Below are positions 33,890 to 44,137 of a stretch of 64,000 nucleotides of DNA, in pieces (the stretch's first letter is position 1; every line of letters starts with the position of its first letter). The position numbers were made by a program, and so were the translations under genes. The DNA lies in contig NZ_JANZYP010000021.1 of the NCBI RefSeq assembly GCF_025506355.1, positions 1 to 64,000 of the forward strand. The letters are read 5' to 3'. This stretch comes from Sphaerisporangium corydalis. GTDB taxonomy: Bacteria > Actinomycetota > Actinomycetes > Streptosporangiales > Streptosporangiaceae. The notes under the pieces are model-generated. The model ran no database searches. It saw only the letters and a list, made by a program, of their open reading frames with translations, and had not been told where the DNA came from.

Positions 33890-36562
33890 TCAGGACAGGG
33901 TCTCCTGGATCGCGTGCTCGACGGCGCCGAGCGCGTCGCCGATCGCCTCGGGACGGGTCCCCCCGCCCTGCGCGACGTCATCCTTGCCGCCACCGCCACC
34001 CCCAAGAGCCTTGGCGGCGACGCCGACCAGTCGCCCGGCCTTCAGTCCCCGGGTGCGCCCCGCATCGTTCACAGCGGCGACCACGACCGGCCGGTCCGCG
34101 GGCACACCGGCGATCACGATCATCGCGGCGCGGTCACCGGGAAACCGGCCGCGCACGTCTAGGGCGAGTTTACGCAGGTCATCGGCCGAAGTGCCGTCAG
34201 GCGCGCGGTGGGTCACGACCGAGACGCCGCCGATGTCGCGGGCGGAGGCGGCCAGCTCGCCCGCGGCGGCGAGCACCTGGGCCGAGCGGAGCCGCTCCAG
34301 CTCCCGCTCGGCGGCGCGCAGGCGGGTGACGATGCCCTCCACGCGCTCGGGCAGCTCCTCGCGTCGCGCCTTGAGCTGCTCGCTGATCTGGGCCACCAGC
34401 ACGCTCTCGCGGGCCAGGAAGCGGAAGGCGTCGATGCCGACCAGGGCCTCGACGCGCCGCACGCCGGCGCCGATCGACGCCTCGCCGAGCACCTTGACCA
34501 GGCCGAGCTGGCCCGAGCTGGCCACGTGGGTGCCCCCGCACAGCTCGCGGGAGTAGTCGCCCACCTCGACGATGCGGACCTCGTCGCCGTACTTCTCGCC
34601 GAACAGCGCGAGGGCGCCCATGGAACGGGCCTCGGCCAGCGAGGTGTGGTAGGCGTTGACCTTGAGGTCGTTGATCAGGATGGCGTTGACCTCGTCCTCG
34701 ACGTCGCGCAGCACGGTGGGCGGCACGGCCCCGGCGGCGGTGAAGTCGAAGCGGAAGCGCCCCGGAGAGTTCTCCGAGCCCGCCTGGGCCGCGCTCTCGC
34801 CGAGCGCGTTGCGGAAGCCGCGGTGGACCAGGTGGGTCGCGGTGTGGCTGCGCGAGATGGCGCGGCGGCGCTCGACGTCGATCTCGGCCTGGGCCTGGTC
34901 GCCCACGCGGATCTCGCCGTCGCGGACCTTGCCGCGGTGCACCACCAGGCCCGCGAACGGGGACTGGGCGTCGGTGACGTCGACGTGCGCGCCGCTCGTG
35001 CGGATGAGGCCCTGGTCGGAGAGCTGGCCGCCGCCCTCGGCGTAGAAGGGGGTGCGGTCAAGGACGACCTCGACGGTGGTGCCGGCGCCCGCGGCCGGGA
35101 CCGGCGCCCCGTCGACGAGCAGGCCGATGACGTTGACCTCGGCCGTGGTGTGGTCGTAGCCGAGGAAGTCGACCTTGCCCGCGCGGTCGAGCATCTCGCC
35201 GAGCGCCGACAGGTCGGCGTTGCCGGTCTTCTTGGCCGCCGAGTCGGCCTTGGCGCGGTCGCGCTGCTCGGTCATCAGGCGGCGGAAGCCGTCCTCGTCG
35301 ACGACCAGGCCCTGCTCGGCCGCCATCTCCAGCGTCAGGTCGATCGGGAACCCGTAGGTGTCGTGGAGCTGGAACGCCTGGTCGCCGGCCAGGGTCGCCG
35401 CGCCCTTGCGCTTGGTCTCCTCCACCGCCGCGTCGAAGATGGCGGTGCCCGTGCGGAGGGTGCCGAGGAAGGAGATCTCCTCGGCGTCGATCACCGGGTG
35501 GATGCGGGCCGCCTCGCCCTTGAGCTCGGGGTACTGGTCGCCCATCGCCTCGATGGTGGTGGCGGCCAGTTCGTGCATGTAGCGCTCCTCGCCCGCGCCG
35601 AGCAGGCGCAGGTTGCGGATCGCGCGGCGCAGCATGCGGCGCAGGACGTAGCCCCGGCCCTCGTTGGAGGGCAGGACGCCGTCGCCCACCAGCATGACCC
35701 CGGCCCTGAGGTGGTCGGCGACCACGCGCAGCGAGACGTCGGCGCGCGCGTTCCTGCCGTAGCGCGTCTTGGTGAGCTCGGCGGCCCTGTCGAGGATCTT
35801 GTAGGTGGTGTCGATCTCGTAGATGTTGTCGACGCCCTGCAGGATCGCCGCCATGCGCTCCAGGCCCATGCCGGTGTCGACGCTCTTGGCGGGCAGGTCG
35901 CCGAGGATCGGGAAGCCGTCCTTGCCGCCGCCCGCGCCGCGCTCGAACTGCATGAAGACGTTGTTCCACACCTCGAGGTAGCGGGTCTCGTCGGCGACGG
36001 GCCCGCCGTCGCGGCCGTACTCGGGGCCGCGGTCGTAGTAGATCTCCGAGCACGGCCCGCAGGGGCCGGGGACGCCCATCGACCAGAAGTTGTCGGCCAT
36101 GCCCCGGCGCTGGATACGCTCGGCCGGGACGCCCACCTTGTCGTGCCAGATGCCGTGGGCCTCGTCGTCGTCGTGGTAGACGGTGACCCAGAGGCGCTCC
36201 TCGGAGAACCCGAAGCCGCCCTGCGACTCGGGCCGGGTCAGCAGATCCCAGGCGTACGGGAGGGCCTGCTCCTTGAAGTAGTCGCCGAAGGAGAAGTTGC
36301 CGAGCATCTGGAAGAAGCTGGCGTGCCGCGTGGTCTTGCCCACCTCGTCGATGTCGAGGGTGCGGATGACCTTCTGGGCGCTGGCGGCCCGGGGGTAGGG
36401 CGGCTTCTTCTGGCCGAGGAAGTACGGCTTGAAGGGCACCATGCCCGCGTTGACCAGCAGCAGCGTCGGGTCCTCTGCGACCAGGCTGGCCGAGGGCACG
36501 ACGGTGTGTCCGCGCTCCTCGAAGAAACGCAGGAAGCGGCGGGCGATCTCTGCCGACTCCAT
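33890..36562 (-). CDS. alaS: alanyl-tRNA synthetase
   Basis: Charges tRNA-Ala; 890 residues, the normal full length. Order: class II catalytic core with motif 1 ([18 protein letters not shown]), motif 2 ([22 protein letters not shown]) and motif 3 (GLERM), then editing domain with [16 protein letters not shown] and the C...HVASSGQLG zinc/editing site ([14 protein letters not shown]), and a C-terminal oligomerisation/C-Ala domain ending in [15 protein letters not shown]. It is followed closely by ruvX and preceded by the DUF6167 gene (1 bp gap). Confidence 0.97.
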   Translation of the reverse strand: MESAEIARRFLRFFEERGHTVVPSASLVAEDPTLLLVNAGMVPFKPYFLGQKKPPYPRAASAQKVIRTLDIDEVGKTTRHASFFQMLGNFSFGDYFKEQALPYAWDLLTRPESQGGFGFSEERLWVTVYHDDDEAHGIWHDKVGVPAERIQRRGMADNFWSMGVPGPCGPCSEIYYDRGPEYGRDGGPVADETRYLEVWNNVFMQFERGAGGGKDGFPILGDLPAKSVDTGMGLERMAAILQGVDNIYEIDTTYKILDRAAELTKTRYGRNARADVSLRVVADHLRAGVMLVGDGVLPSNEGRGYVLRRMLRRAIRNLRLLGAGEERYMHELAATTIEAMGDQYPELKGEAARIHPVIDAEEISFLGTLRTGTAIFDAAVEETKRKGAATLAGDQAFQLHDTYGFPIDLTLEMAAEQGLVVDEDGFRRLMTEQRDRAKADSAAKKTGNADLSALGEMLDRAGKVDFLGYDHTTAEVNVIGLLVDGAPVPAAGAGTTVEVVLDRTPFYAEGGGQLSDQGLIRTSGAHVDVTDAQSPFAGLVVHRGKVRDGEIRVGDQAQAEIDVERRRAISRSHTATHLVHRGFRNALGESAAQAGSENSPGRFRFDFTAAGAVPPTVLRDVEDEVNAILINDLKVNAYHTSLAEARSMGALALFGEKYGDEVRIVEVGDYSRELCGGTHVASSGQLGLVKVLGEASIGAGVRRVEALVGIDAFRFLARESVLVAQISEQLKARREELPERVEGIVTRLRAAERELERLRSAQVLAAAGELAASARDIGGVSVVTHRAPDGTSADDLRKLALDVRGRFPGDRAAMIVIAGVPADRPVVVAAVNDAGRTRGLKAGRLVGVAAKALGGGGGGKDDVAQGGGTRPEAIGDALGAVEHAIQETLS

Positions 36563-36563
36563 C

Positions 36564-36815
36564 TCAGCGGCCGTCCTTTACGTCGTGGTGGATTTCTCTG
36601 ACACTGTCAAGCCCGTAGAGCGCCCGCAACTCGTGTTCCCTGCCGGCCGCCAGGCGGCGCACCTCGGTGGCGAACACGCGCGCCTCGGCCGCGGCGTAGG
36701 AGGCCCGGCCGGCGACGCGGCGGGCGACGTGGTCGGGCTTGAGCGCCTGCAGCCTGCGCGACACCCACAGCGCGATGTACGCGCCGAGGGCCATGTAGAA
36801 CAGCCGCCGGATCAT
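36564..36815 (-). CDS. DUF6167 family protein
   Basis: Small protein of 83 residues with an N-terminal hydrophobic stretch ([14 protein letters not shown]) that could anchor it in the membrane and a basic, helical remainder. It matches the actinobacterial DUF6167 family found between DUF948 and alaS; function is unknown. ATG at 36813-36815 overlaps the upstream DUF948 stop by four bases, so the pair is translationally coupled and probably acts together. Confidence 0.8.
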   Translation of the reverse strand: MIRRLFYMALGAYIALWVSRRLQALKPDHVARRVAGRASYAAAEARVFATEVRRLAAGREHELRALYGLDSVREIHHDVKDGR

Positions 36816-37201
36816 GCCCGCCGCCTCCCGCCGGGCGGTCCCTGGATCGGGCGGCGGCGCCGGGCGGCGGCCGCGCGCAGTCCGTGGACCAGTGAGGAGG
36901 CCTTGATCAGCGGCTTGGCGAAGATCGTCGACGCGACGCCGGTGACCTGCATCATGTTGCCGCTGACCTCCTTCATGTTGCCCGCGATGGCCTCGACGGT
37001 GATGAGCTGGCGGTTGGTCTCGGCGACGGTGGCGCTGACCTCGTCGAGCAGCGGGACCACCCGCTCGCTCAGCTCGGCGACCATCTTGGTGGTCTCGGTG
37101 AGCAGCCGGGCCAGCCTCACCAGCACCACTGCAAGAAAACAGACCAGTATCGCCCAGAACATCGCGACGATGAGGCCCGCTACCTCTCCGGCGGTAAGCA
37201 T
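36812..37201 (-). CDS. DUF948 domain protein
   Basis: 129-residue protein with an N-terminal membrane span (AGLIVAMFWAILVCFLAVVLVRL) followed by a helical segment of heptad type (LLTETTKMVAELSERVVPLLDEVSATVAETNRQL) and a basic tail. It fits DUF948, a family of membrane-anchored coiled-coil proteins of unknown role with methyl-accepting-like helices. First gene of a likely DUF948-DUF6167-alaS-ruvX-mltG transcript. Confidence 0.85.
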   Translation of the reverse strand: MLTAGEVAGLIVAMFWAILVCFLAVVLVRLARLLTETTKMVAELSERVVPLLDEVSATVAETNRQLITVEAIAGNMKEVSGNMMQVTGVASTIFAKPLIKASSLVHGLRAAAARRRRPIQGPPGGRRRA

Positions 37202-37330
37202 GTCGATGCGTCCCCTCGTAGGTGGCCTACGGAATGTCGGGCCCGGCTAGGGCGGTGGAATGGGGAAGACCCTATCGCGCCCGGGGCCGGTGCCCGTGCT
37301 CAGCTCGCCCTGCCCGCCACGCCGGGATGG

Positions 37331-38647
37331 TCACGGCCGTCCGCGCAGGAATTCGCGGATCTTGGCCCACCGGTCGGCGAAGTGGGCCTCGGCGCCGTGC
37401 CGGGTCGGCTCGTAGTAGCGCCGGTCGCGGATCTCCTCGGGCGCGTACTCCTGCCTGACCAGGCCGTGCTCGAAGTCGTGGGGGTACTCGTAGCCCTTGC
37501 CGTGGCCCAGTTTGGCCGCGCCTGGGTAGTGCGCGTCGCGCAGGTGGCCGGGGATCTGCCCGATCAGGCCGCGCCGGACGTCGTCGGAGGCGGCGCCGAT
37601 GGCCTTGATGACGGCGTTGGACTTCGGGGCCAGGGCGCAGTGGATGACCGCCTGGGCGAGGTTGAGGCGGCCTTCGGGCAGGCCGATCATCTGCACGGCC
37701 TGCGCGGCGGCCACGGCGACCTGCAGGCAGGTGGGGTCGGCCATGCCGACGTCCTCGGAGGCGAAGATCATGATGCGGCGGGCCAGGAACCGGGGGTCCT
37801 CCCCCGCCTCGATCATGCGGGCCAGGTAGTGCAGCGCCGCGTCGGCGTCGGAGCCGCGCATGCTCTTGATGAACGCGCTGATGACGTCGTAGTGCTGGTC
37901 GCCCTGCCGGTCGTAGCGCACGGCGGCCTTGTCGGCCGCCTTCTCCACGGTCTCGACCGTGATCTCGCCGTCGGGGATCAGCAGCGCCGCCGCCTCGAGG
38001 TAGGTCAGCGAGCGGCGGGCGTCCCCTCCGGCCAGGCGGGCCAGGTGGTCCTTGGCCTCGGGCGCGAGGCTCACCCGGCCGCCGAGGCCGCGCGGGTCGG
38101 TCACCGCGCGGTCGAGCACGGCCTTGACGTCGGTCTCCGTGAGCGACTCCAGCGTCAGCAGCAGCGACCGCGACAGCAGCGGGGAGATGACCGAGAAGTA
38201 GGGGTTCTCGGTGGTGGCGCCGATGAAGGTCACCCAGCGGTTCTCCACCGCGGGCAGCAGCGCGTCCTGCTGTGCCTTGTTGAAGCGGTGGACCTCGTCG
38301 ATGAACAGGACGGTCTGGCGGCCGGTCATGCCGAGGTCGCTCTTGGCCTGGTCGATGGCCGCCCTGACCTCCTTGACCCCCGCCGACACGGCGGACACCT
38401 CGACGAAGCGCCGTTTGGTGACCCCCGCGACGACGTAGGCGAGCGTGGTCTTGCCGGTGCCGGGAGGGCCCCACAGGAACAGCGACATGGGGGCCTCGCT
38501 CTCGACCAGGCGGCGCAGGGGGGTGCCCTGGCCGAGCAGGTGGCGCTGGCCGATCACCTCGTCGAGGGTGCGCGGCCGCATGCGCACGGCCAGCGGCTCC
38601 TGGCTCTTGCGGGCTTCCTCCGCCGCCGAGTCGAACAAACTCTCCAC
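37331..38647 (-). CDS. rarA: replication-associated recombination protein A (AAA+ ATPase)
   Basis: RarA/MgsA/WRNIP1-type ATPase acting at stalled forks. The 438-residue product has Walker [10 protein letters not shown] (60-68), Walker [21 protein letters not shown], sensor 1 FIGATTENP and arginine finger region SPLLSRS, then the tetramerisation domain with [15 protein letters not shown]. Start is GTG at 38645-38647. It stands alone: the lipoprotein gene upstream ends 9 bp away, in the same direction, so cotranscription is possible. No LexA box was found before it. Confidence 0.95.
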   Translation of the reverse strand: MESLFDSAAEEARKSQEPLAVRMRPRTLDEVIGQRHLLGQGTPLRRLVESEAPMSLFLWGPPGTGKTTLAYVVAGVTKRRFVEVSAVSAGVKEVRAAIDQAKSDLGMTGRQTVLFIDEVHRFNKAQQDALLPAVENRWVTFIGATTENPYFSVISPLLSRSLLLTLESLTETDVKAVLDRAVTDPRGLGGRVSLAPEAKDHLARLAGGDARRSLTYLEAAALLIPDGEITVETVEKAADKAAVRYDRQGDQHYDVISAFIKSMRGSDADAALHYLARMIEAGEDPRFLARRIMIFASEDVGMADPTCLQVAVAAAQAVQMIGLPEGRLNLAQAVIHCALAPKSNAVIKAIGAASDDVRRGLIGQIPGHLRDAHYPGAAKLGHGKGYEYPHDFEHGLVRQEYAPEEIRDRRYYEPTRHGAEAHFADRWAKIREFLRGRP

Positions 38648-38656
38648 GCGCCGACA

Positions 38657-39214
38657 CTACCGCCGATACCGCAGGTCGACCGTGTCGTGGTGGGGCCCCC
38701 AGGTCAGCTCGAACGTCCAGCAGCCGGGCGTGGGCACGTCGGTGACGCTGGGGTAGATCTCGCCGGGGCCCGAATTGGCGGCGAAGGACGTGTGGACGAC
38801 GGGGCGGTCCTTGCCGCGCGGGTGGGCGGTGACGCGCAGGTCGAAGGTCCCGCGCGGGTGCCGTACGTACCAGAGGATCTTGTTGGCCGGGTCCGTCGGC
38901 GCGCCGGCGCGCAGCGGCTCGGCGAACAGGAAGCCGACCGTGTCGCCCTGGTCGCCGAGGACGTAGTGGATGTCGGGGGCGTTCGGCGCGGCCCACACCG
39001 GCGCGTTCCCCGAGCGGACCGGGTTGTCCCCGCAGCCGCCCGCGACCGTGGCGGACGGTGAGGGCGCCAGGGCGGGCGGTGTGGCCTCTGGTGAGGGCGC
39101 CACGGCGGCCGGGGAGGTGGCGGTGGCCGTGGGCGGGGCCTCACCGGTGGCGGCGGGTGAGGTGGTGCACGCGGCGGCCGCCAGGCAGGCCACCACGATC
39201 GTTGTGCGTTTCAT
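38657..39214 (-). CDS. hypothetical lipoprotein
   Basis: 185-residue protein with a lipoprotein signal peptide: KR at the N-terminus, hydrophobic core and a lipobox LAAAAC with Cys16. A Thr/Pro/Ala-rich linker (about residues 17-58) leads to a globular C-terminal domain with GCWTFELTWG and two further Cys (GGCGDN, PGCWTF) that could form a disulphide. The fold and function are not recognised. It is likely anchored outside the membrane. ATG start at 39212-39214. Confidence 0.75.
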   Translation of the reverse strand: MKRTTIVVACLAAAACTTSPAATGEAPPTATATSPAAVAPSPEATPPALAPSPSATVAGGCGDNPVRSGNAPVWAAPNAPDIHYVLGDQGDTVGFLFAEPLRAGAPTDPANKILWYVRHPRGTFDLRVTAHPRGKDRPVVHTSFAANSGPGEIYPSVTDVPTPGCWTFELTWGPHHDTVDLRYRR

Positions 39215-39271
39215 GCCCCTTGTACCGCCTCCGGGCCGGGGAGGTTCCCGGCCCGGAGCGGGCGTCCGCGC

Positions 39272-39733
39272 CTACTTCGCCCAGACGGCGATGGCCCCGG
39301 TGTGACCGGCCTGCAGGACGTAGAACCCGGCGACCAGCGCGAGCACCACGGTCACGGCCGACAGCACCCCGGTCGTCACCTTGCCGAGCTTGAGCGAGGA
39401 GTAGACCAGCAGGAGCGCCGCGACGCCGAGGCCGATGACGCTCAGCAGCAGGGGGGTGGCGTAGCTCTGGTGGTCGCTGACGCGCTGGCCGAACGTGCTC
39501 TTGGGGAAGGTGCCCCCGAACTGGCGGTCGGCGAACGCCTGACCGCTGGCCCTGGCGGCGAAGGCGCTCACGGGGGCGACGATGGCCAGCAGGACCACCG
39601 CCCACGATAGGCGCGGGCGCACCCGGGGGACCACGCCGTACACGATGGAGCCGAGGGCGAGCAGGGGGATGAAGATCACCGCGGCATGGATGATCAGGGG
39701 GTGGGCCGGCAGGCCGAGGATCTCGTCGAACAT
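39272..39733 (-). CDS. DUF2231 family membrane protein
   Basis: 153-residue integral membrane protein with four predicted spans (HPLIIHAAVIFIPLLALGSIVYG; AVVLLAIVAPVSAFAA; YATPLLLSVIGLGVAALLLVYS; VLSAVTVVLALVAGFYVLQ). The N-terminal LPAHPLIIHAAVIFIPLL with conserved His residues is the DUF2231 hallmark; these may bind a metal or haem, but no function is established. It stands alone, divergent from the first cyclophilin gene. Confidence 0.85.
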   Translation of the reverse strand: MFDEILGLPAHPLIIHAAVIFIPLLALGSIVYGVVPRVRPRLSWAVVLLAIVAPVSAFAARASGQAFADRQFGGTFPKSTFGQRVSDHQSYATPLLLSVIGLGVAALLLVYSSLKLGKVTTGVLSAVTVVLALVAGFYVLQAGHTGAIAVWAK

Positions 39734-39982
39734 GTGTTGGCTCCTGTGAAGTGGCTCGTCACTTATACGGATCCGGCGCCCCGGAGGTTCGCCCGGGGCT
39801 CCAGGTCACGCGAGCGACCCCCTTCGCCCCGTGTGGCCCGATGGTCCCGGTAGGAGCGTCAAGCCACCGTAAGAAATTCCCCAAGGCAACATTCCGCTGG
39901 GCAACCATAGCGCCCGGGGTCAAGAAGGATCTCCCGACGGGCGCTGACTGGGCGTTTTATACGGGTCCAACGTAAAGGCCGG

Positions 39983-40004
39983 TACGATTCCCGAGCACAT
40001 AAAG
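39983..40004 (+). promoter_or_regulatory. promoter element of cyclophilin gene 1, shared with gene 2
   Basis: TACGAT (39983-39988) in the context GGCCGGTACGATTC, followed by CATAAAG, lies 45 bp upstream of the first cyclophilin gene. Nearly the same block precedes the second cyclophilin gene (43124-43145). TACGAT fits an actinomycete -10; no consensus -35 was seen at either place. The rest of the 299-bp gap shows nothing else. Confidence 0.5.
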
Positions 40005-40032
40005 TCATCTATCGGCAATTGGAAGGCATACC

Positions 40033-40962
40033 GTGACCGACGTGGATCGCCAGACCCAGCTGGCACGGGAGCACCGCGAGCGGCAGGCACAGCGCGACGG
40101 CCAGGACGGCGGCAAGGGCAGGTCCAAGCGCAACACGATCATCGGCGCCATCGTCGGCGTCGTGGTCGTCGTCGGCGGAATCGTGGCCGCCACCACGCTC
40201 ATGGGGGGCAAGGACGACGCGAAGCCGCCGGTCGCGGAGGCCAGCCCTTCCGCCTCCGCCTCCACCGGCGCCTCGGCCCCGGCGGCGCTGCCCAGCTCGT
40301 CGGCGGAACCGGGCAAGGCCGGGGCCGTGACCTGCACCTACCGCGACGACACCGGCGGGGGCCCGGCCAAGAAGGTGGGCAGGCCGCCGGCGAAGCCGGA
40401 TATGAAGGCCAAGAACATGACGATCACCACCAGCCAGGGCACGATCGTCATCGAGCTGGCGACCGCACAGGCGCCCTGCACGGTCAACTCCTTCGAGTTC
40501 CTCGCCAAGAAGAACTTCTTCGACAACACCCACTGCCACCGCCTGGCGACGCCGGAGACCACGGGCCTCGGCATGCTGCAGTGCGGCGACCCGCTGGCCA
40601 AGGGCGACGGCAAGACCAAGGCCGACGGCACCGGCGGCCCGGGGTACATGTTCGACGACGAGAACCTCGGCGGCATCCCGCTCGGCCGCGGCACGGTCGC
40701 CATGTCACAGGCGTCGGAGGACGCCAACTCCAACGGCAGCCAGTTCTGGATCTCCTTCTCCGACGAGAACACCCAGCTCTCGTCCCAGGGGGCCGCCTTC
40801 ACGCCGTTCGGCGTGGTGGTCAAGGGAATGGACGTCATCGACAAGATCGCCAAGGGTGGCATCATCCCGTTCAACAACGACCCGATGGCCGACGTCAGGG
40901 GCGAGGGCTCCAACGCGCCGAAGCTGCCGGTCGTGATCAAGGACATGAAGATCACCCGCTAG
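40033..40962 (+). CDS. membrane-anchored cyclophilin-type peptidyl-prolyl isomerase (copy 1)
   Basis: Predicted extracytoplasmic cyclophilin that speeds proline isomerisation in exported proteins. The 309-residue product has a charged cytosolic N-terminus, one span (TIIGAIVGVVVVVGGIVAATTLM, about residues 36-58), a Ser/Ala/Pro linker and the cyclophilin domain. Catalytic signs are CHRL (active-site Arg) and NSNGSQFWISF (Gln and aromatic). Four Cys (TCTY, APCT, THCHR, LQCGD) are conserved in the second copy and may form disulphides outside the cell. GTG start with GGAAGG upstream. Convergent with hisS across a terminator. Confidence 0.92.
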   Translation: MTDVDRQTQLAREHRERQAQRDGQDGGKGRSKRNTIIGAIVGVVVVVGGIVAATTLMGGKDDAKPPVAEASPSASASTGASAPAALPSSSAEPGKAGAVTCTYRDDTGGGPAKKVGRPPAKPDMKAKNMTITTSQGTIVIELATAQAPCTVNSFEFLAKKNFFDNTHCHRLATPETTGLGMLQCGDPLAKGDGKTKADGTGGPGYMFDDENLGGIPLGRGTVAMSQASEDANSNGSQFWISFSDENTQLSSQGAAFTPFGVVVKGMDVIDKIAKGGIIPFNNDPMADVRGEGSNAPKLPVVIKDMKITR

Positions 40963-40980
40963 CCGCGGGACCCATGCGAA

Positions 40981-41012
40981 GAGCCCCCGGCGCCGGACGG
41001 CGCCGGGGGCTC
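40981..41012. terminator. bidirectional terminator between cyclophilin 1 and hisS
   Basis: GAGCCCCCGGCGCC (40981-40994) and GGCGCCGGGGGCTC (40999-41012) form a perfect 14-bp stem with a 4-base loop between convergent genes. Confidence 0.85.
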
Positions 41013-41073
41013 ACGCGTATGACCGCCGCGCCGGCCCGGACGGGCGCGGCGGAGGATCAGGCGCGGCGGACGA

Positions 41074-42333
41074 TCAGCCCGCCAGCCGCCCGGCCAGCGT
41101 CCCGACCAGCTCGCCGAGCGGGACCGCGGTCTGCTCGCCGCTCTCCATGTGCTTGACCTGGGCCGACCCGGCGGCGAGGTCGCGCTCGCCCAGGATCACC
41201 GCGTAGACGGCCCCCGAGCGGTCGGCGCCCTTCATCGCGCCCTTGAGCCCCTTGCCGTCGAAGGCCATGTCCGCGGCCACGCCGGCGGCCCGCAGCTCGT
41301 GGACCAGCTTGAACAGGCGCCGCGCCGCCTCCTCGCCGAGCGGCACGCCGTACACCGCGACGCGGGGCGGCACCTCGCGGGCCAGGTCCTCGGCCTCCAC
41401 GGCGAGGATGATGCGGTCCACGCCCACGGCGAACCCGACGCCGGGCAGCGACGGGCCGCCGATGTCCTCGGAGAGCCCGTCGTAGCGCCCGCCGCCGCCG
41501 ATGCCCGACTGGGCGCCGAGCAGGGGGTGGTCGAACTCGTAGGTCGTGCGGGTGTAGTAGTCGAGGCCGCGCACGAGCCTCGGGGTGTCCTCCCAGGGCA
41601 CGCCGAGGTCCTCCAGCAGGGTGCGGACCCGGTCGTGGTGGGCCTTGCAGGACGCGCACAGGTGGTCGGTGATCAGCGGGGCGTCCGCCACCTGGGCCTG
41701 AACCTCGGGACGCTTGTCGTCCAGCACCCGCAGCGGGTTGATCTCGATGCGCGCGCGGGTGGCCTCGTCCAGGTCCAGCGCGCGCAGGAAGTCCTGCAGG
41801 GCGGCGCGGTAGGCCGGGCGGCACTGCTTGCACCCGAGGGTGTTCAGCAGCAGGCGCACCCGGGTCAGCCCGAGGGCCTGGTAGCCCGACCAGGCGATCG
41901 CGATGGTCTCGGCGTCCACCGCGGGGTCCTCGGTGCCGATGGCCTCGACGTTGAACTGCTGGAGCTGGCGGTAGCGGCCCGCCTGCGGGCGCTCGTAGCG
42001 GAACGCGGGGCCGGTGGTCCACAGCTTGACCGGCAACTGGCCGTTGTGCAGGCCGTGCTCCAGCGTGGAGCGCATCACGCCGGCGGTGAACTCCGGCCGC
42101 AGCGTCATCGAGCGGCCGCCCCTGTCGGCGAAGGTGTACATCTCCTTGGTCACCACGTCGGTCGACTCGCCGACGCCGCGCGCGTACAGCTCGGTGTCCT
42201 CGAAGACCGGCACCTCGATGTAGGAGTAGCCGGAGTTCAGCGCCATGGTGGCGAAGGCCGTGCGGACCGCGAGGAAGGTCGCGGAACGCGGCGGCAGGTA
42301 TTCGGGTACGCCCTTGGGCGCCTGAAAGGTCAT
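41074..42333 (-). CDS. hisS: histidyl-tRNA synthetase
   Basis: Charges tRNA-His. The 419-residue class II enzyme has motif 1 ([25 protein letters not shown]), motif 2 ([31 protein letters not shown]), the HisRS signatures [15 protein letters not shown] and [12 protein letters not shown], and motif 3 GFAVGVDRI, followed by the HGTP anticodon domain. The start is taken as the ATG at 42331-42333, overlapping the upstream stop by one base (TGATG); a GTG one codon earlier is equally in frame. Cys pairs (GCKQC, CASCK) may bind zinc. Confidence 0.96.
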   Translation of the reverse strand: MTFQAPKGVPEYLPPRSATFLAVRTAFATMALNSGYSYIEVPVFEDTELYARGVGESTDVVTKEMYTFADRGGRSMTLRPEFTAGVMRSTLEHGLHNGQLPVKLWTTGPAFRYERPQAGRYRQLQQFNVEAIGTEDPAVDAETIAIAWSGYQALGLTRVRLLLNTLGCKQCRPAYRAALQDFLRALDLDEATRARIEINPLRVLDDKRPEVQAQVADAPLITDHLCASCKAHHDRVRTLLEDLGVPWEDTPRLVRGLDYYTRTTYEFDHPLLGAQSGIGGGGRYDGLSEDIGGPSLPGVGFAVGVDRIILAVEAEDLAREVPPRVAVYGVPLGEEAARRLFKLVHELRAAGVAADMAFDGKGLKGAMKGADRSGAVYAVILGERDLAAGSAQVKHMESGEQTAVPLGELVGTLAGRLAG

Positions 42334-43016
42334 CACAGTCCCCTGGTTGGGCCCGCGAACGGAGCCGCCTCCGCGAGATACGGGTTCGTGGCGCGTTCGC
42401 GGCCGATCGTCGTTTGTGGTCCGTGACCGGGCAGCACCGTCGTGTCGTCCGGCAGCGTCAGGCAGACGCCGCCCAGACTGCGCAGGATGGTCTGGTAGTC
42501 ACCGCCCGGCAGATCGCTGCGGCCGATGGAGCCGGCGAACAGCAGGTCGCCCGAGAACATGACGCGCTCCTCGGGCAGCCTGAAGGTCACCGACCCCCGG
42601 GTATGGCCGGGGGCGTGGTCGACGGTGACGTCCATGCCGGCGAGCCGCAGGACCGCGCCGTCCGACAGCTCGCGCACGTCGTCGGGCTCGGTGAACGTCA
42701 GCCCGCCGAAGAACTGCTGGCGGGCCATCAGGGACAGGCCCTTGCCGGGATCGGACAGCAGATCGCGGTCCTCGGGGTGGATCCAGGCGGGCACGTCACG
42801 CGCTCCGCACACCGGGGCGACCGACCACATGTGATCGATGTGACCGTGCGTCAGCAGCACGGCGACCGGCTTGAGCCGATGCTCGCGCAGCAGGTCGTCC
42901 AGGGCCGGGACCGCGTCCTGACCTGGGTCGACGATCACGCACTCCTCGCCCGCGGCGGGAGAGACGACGTAGCAGTTGGCCTGGAATGATCCGGCGGGAA
43001 AGCCGTCGATGAGCAC
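42333..43016 (-). CDS. MBL-fold metallo-hydrolase (glyoxalase II-like)
   Basis: 227-residue metallo-beta-lactamase fold protein. The metal motif is THGHIDH at residues 56-62 (HxHxDH), followed by [16 protein letters not shown] and LPGHGP with the remaining ligands. Members hydrolyse thioesters such as S-lactoylglutathione or act on other small substrates; actinobacteria lack glutathione, so mycothiol esters are a possibility. GTG start (43014-43016) with GAGGA eight bases before. The link to hisS downstream is conserved in actinobacteria. Confidence 0.87.
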   Translation of the reverse strand: MLIDGFPAGSFQANCYVVSPAAGEECVIVDPGQDAVPALDDLLREHRLKPVAVLLTHGHIDHMWSVAPVCGARDVPAWIHPEDRDLLSDPGKGLSLMARQQFFGGLTFTEPDDVRELSDGAVLRLAGMDVTVDHAPGHTRGSVTFRLPEERVMFSGDLLFAGSIGRSDLPGGDYQTILRSLGGVCLTLPDDTTVLPGHGPQTTIGRERATNPYLAEAAPFAGPTRGL

Positions 43017-43123
43017 GGAAACGGTCCTCGGTGTGATCGATCTCGTCAAGGAAAGCGGATGGGAATGTAACCGAAGGGTACCGGTGCGGGTCGCCGGGCT
43101 GCGAACCATCGCCCGTTGGCCGA

Positions 43124-43145
43124 TACGATTCGCCCACTCCATAAA
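43124..43145 (+). promoter_or_regulatory. promoter element of cyclophilin gene 2, shared with gene 1
   Basis: GGCCGATACGATTCGCCC with TACGAT at 43124-43129 and CATAAAG downstream, 79 bp before the GTG of the second cyclophilin. It matches the block upstream of the first cyclophilin gene in sequence and spacing, suggesting joint control. Confidence 0.5.
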
Positions 43146-43208
43146 GGTGGCGGTCGTCCAGCGAGGCGGCCATACACGATCAACTCGGACAGTCGGGAGG
43201 GCTCAGCG

Positions 43209-44078
43209 GTGGCGACCGGCAAGGACCGTCAAAAGCAGCTCGCACGAGAGCATTACGAACGTCAGCAGCAGGCTCGCGCCCAGCGGCAGCTTCGCGCGAA
43301 GCGCATGGCGATCATCGGCACGAGCGTGGGCGTGGTGATCGTGGTGGGCGCCATCTTCTCGGCGGTCGCGCTCCTAGGCGGCGGTGACACCAAGAGCGAG
43401 GCCGCCTCGGCGACGCCGTCGGCCTCCGCGCCCCCCTCGGCGCCCCCGTCCGCGGGACCCCAGCCCAAGCCGTACGACGCGGCGACCGACACGTGCGACT
43501 TCGTCGCCGACAGCGCCGGCGGCCCGGCCAAGGACGTGGGCCTGCCCCCGGCCAAGGCCGACACCGCGGCCAAGACGATGACGATCGCGACCAACCACGG
43601 CGACATCGTGGTGAGCCTCGCCACCGGCAAGGCGCCCTGCGCGGTCAGCTCGTTCGCCTATCTGGCCAAGAAGAAGTACTTCGACGGGTCCAAGTGTCAC
43701 CGTCTGGGCCCGGCGAGCTTCCCCATGCTGCAGTGCGGCGACCCGCTGGCCAAGGCCGACGGCAAGAACCCCACCGACGGCCAGGGCGGCCCCGGGTACC
43801 GCTTCGCCGACGAGAACCTCAGCGGCGCCAAGTACACCCGCGGGGTGGTCGCGATGGCCAACAGCGGGGCCAACACCAATGGAAGCCAATTCTTCATCAT
43901 CTTCGGTGACCTCCAACTGGCCCCGAACTACACGCCGTTCGGTACCGTCACAAAGGGGCTCAAAATCCTCGACGCTGTGAGCAAGAAGGGCGTCCTGCCC
44001 GGCGGGATGGGCGACGGCTCGGGTGCTCCCAAGGATCCGGTCGAAATCAAAAACGTGACAATCTCTGGCAAGAGCTGA
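43209..44078 (+). CDS. membrane-anchored cyclophilin-type peptidyl-prolyl isomerase (copy 2)
   Basis: Paralogue of the gene at 40033. The 289-residue product has the same parts: charged N-terminus (KDRQKQLAREHYERQQQ), one span (MAIIGTSVGVVIVVGAIFSAVALLGGG), Ser/Pro linker and cyclophilin domain with CHRL, LQCGDP and NTNGSQFFIIFGD. All four Cys of copy 1 are present. GTG at 43209 with GGGAGGGC upstream was preferred over an in-frame ATG-equivalent at 43116, which would add 31 residues without homology. It precedes the DUF349 gene and rel, the usual place of this gene in actinobacteria, so this is probably the ancestral copy. Confidence 0.92.
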   Translation: MATGKDRQKQLAREHYERQQQARAQRQLRAKRMAIIGTSVGVVIVVGAIFSAVALLGGGDTKSEAASATPSASAPPSAPPSAGPQPKPYDAATDTCDFVADSAGGPAKDVGLPPAKADTAAKTMTIATNHGDIVVSLATGKAPCAVSSFAYLAKKKYFDGSKCHRLGPASFPMLQCGDPLAKADGKNPTDGQGGPGYRFADENLSGAKYTRGVVAMANSGANTNGSQFFIIFGDLQLAPNYTPFGTVTKGLKILDAVSKKGVLPGGMGDGSGAPKDPVEIKNVTISGKS

Positions 44079-44137
44079 CGTAATACAACCAAGGACGTAC
44101 AGCGTCCTGGAGGCTGATTCGAGTGCGGGAGGACACG

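Noticed and set aside
43116-44078. Cyclophilin 2 starting at 43116
   Set aside because: The added 31 residues have no counterpart in copy 1 and would cover the promoter element; the GTG at 43209 has a strong ribosome-binding site.
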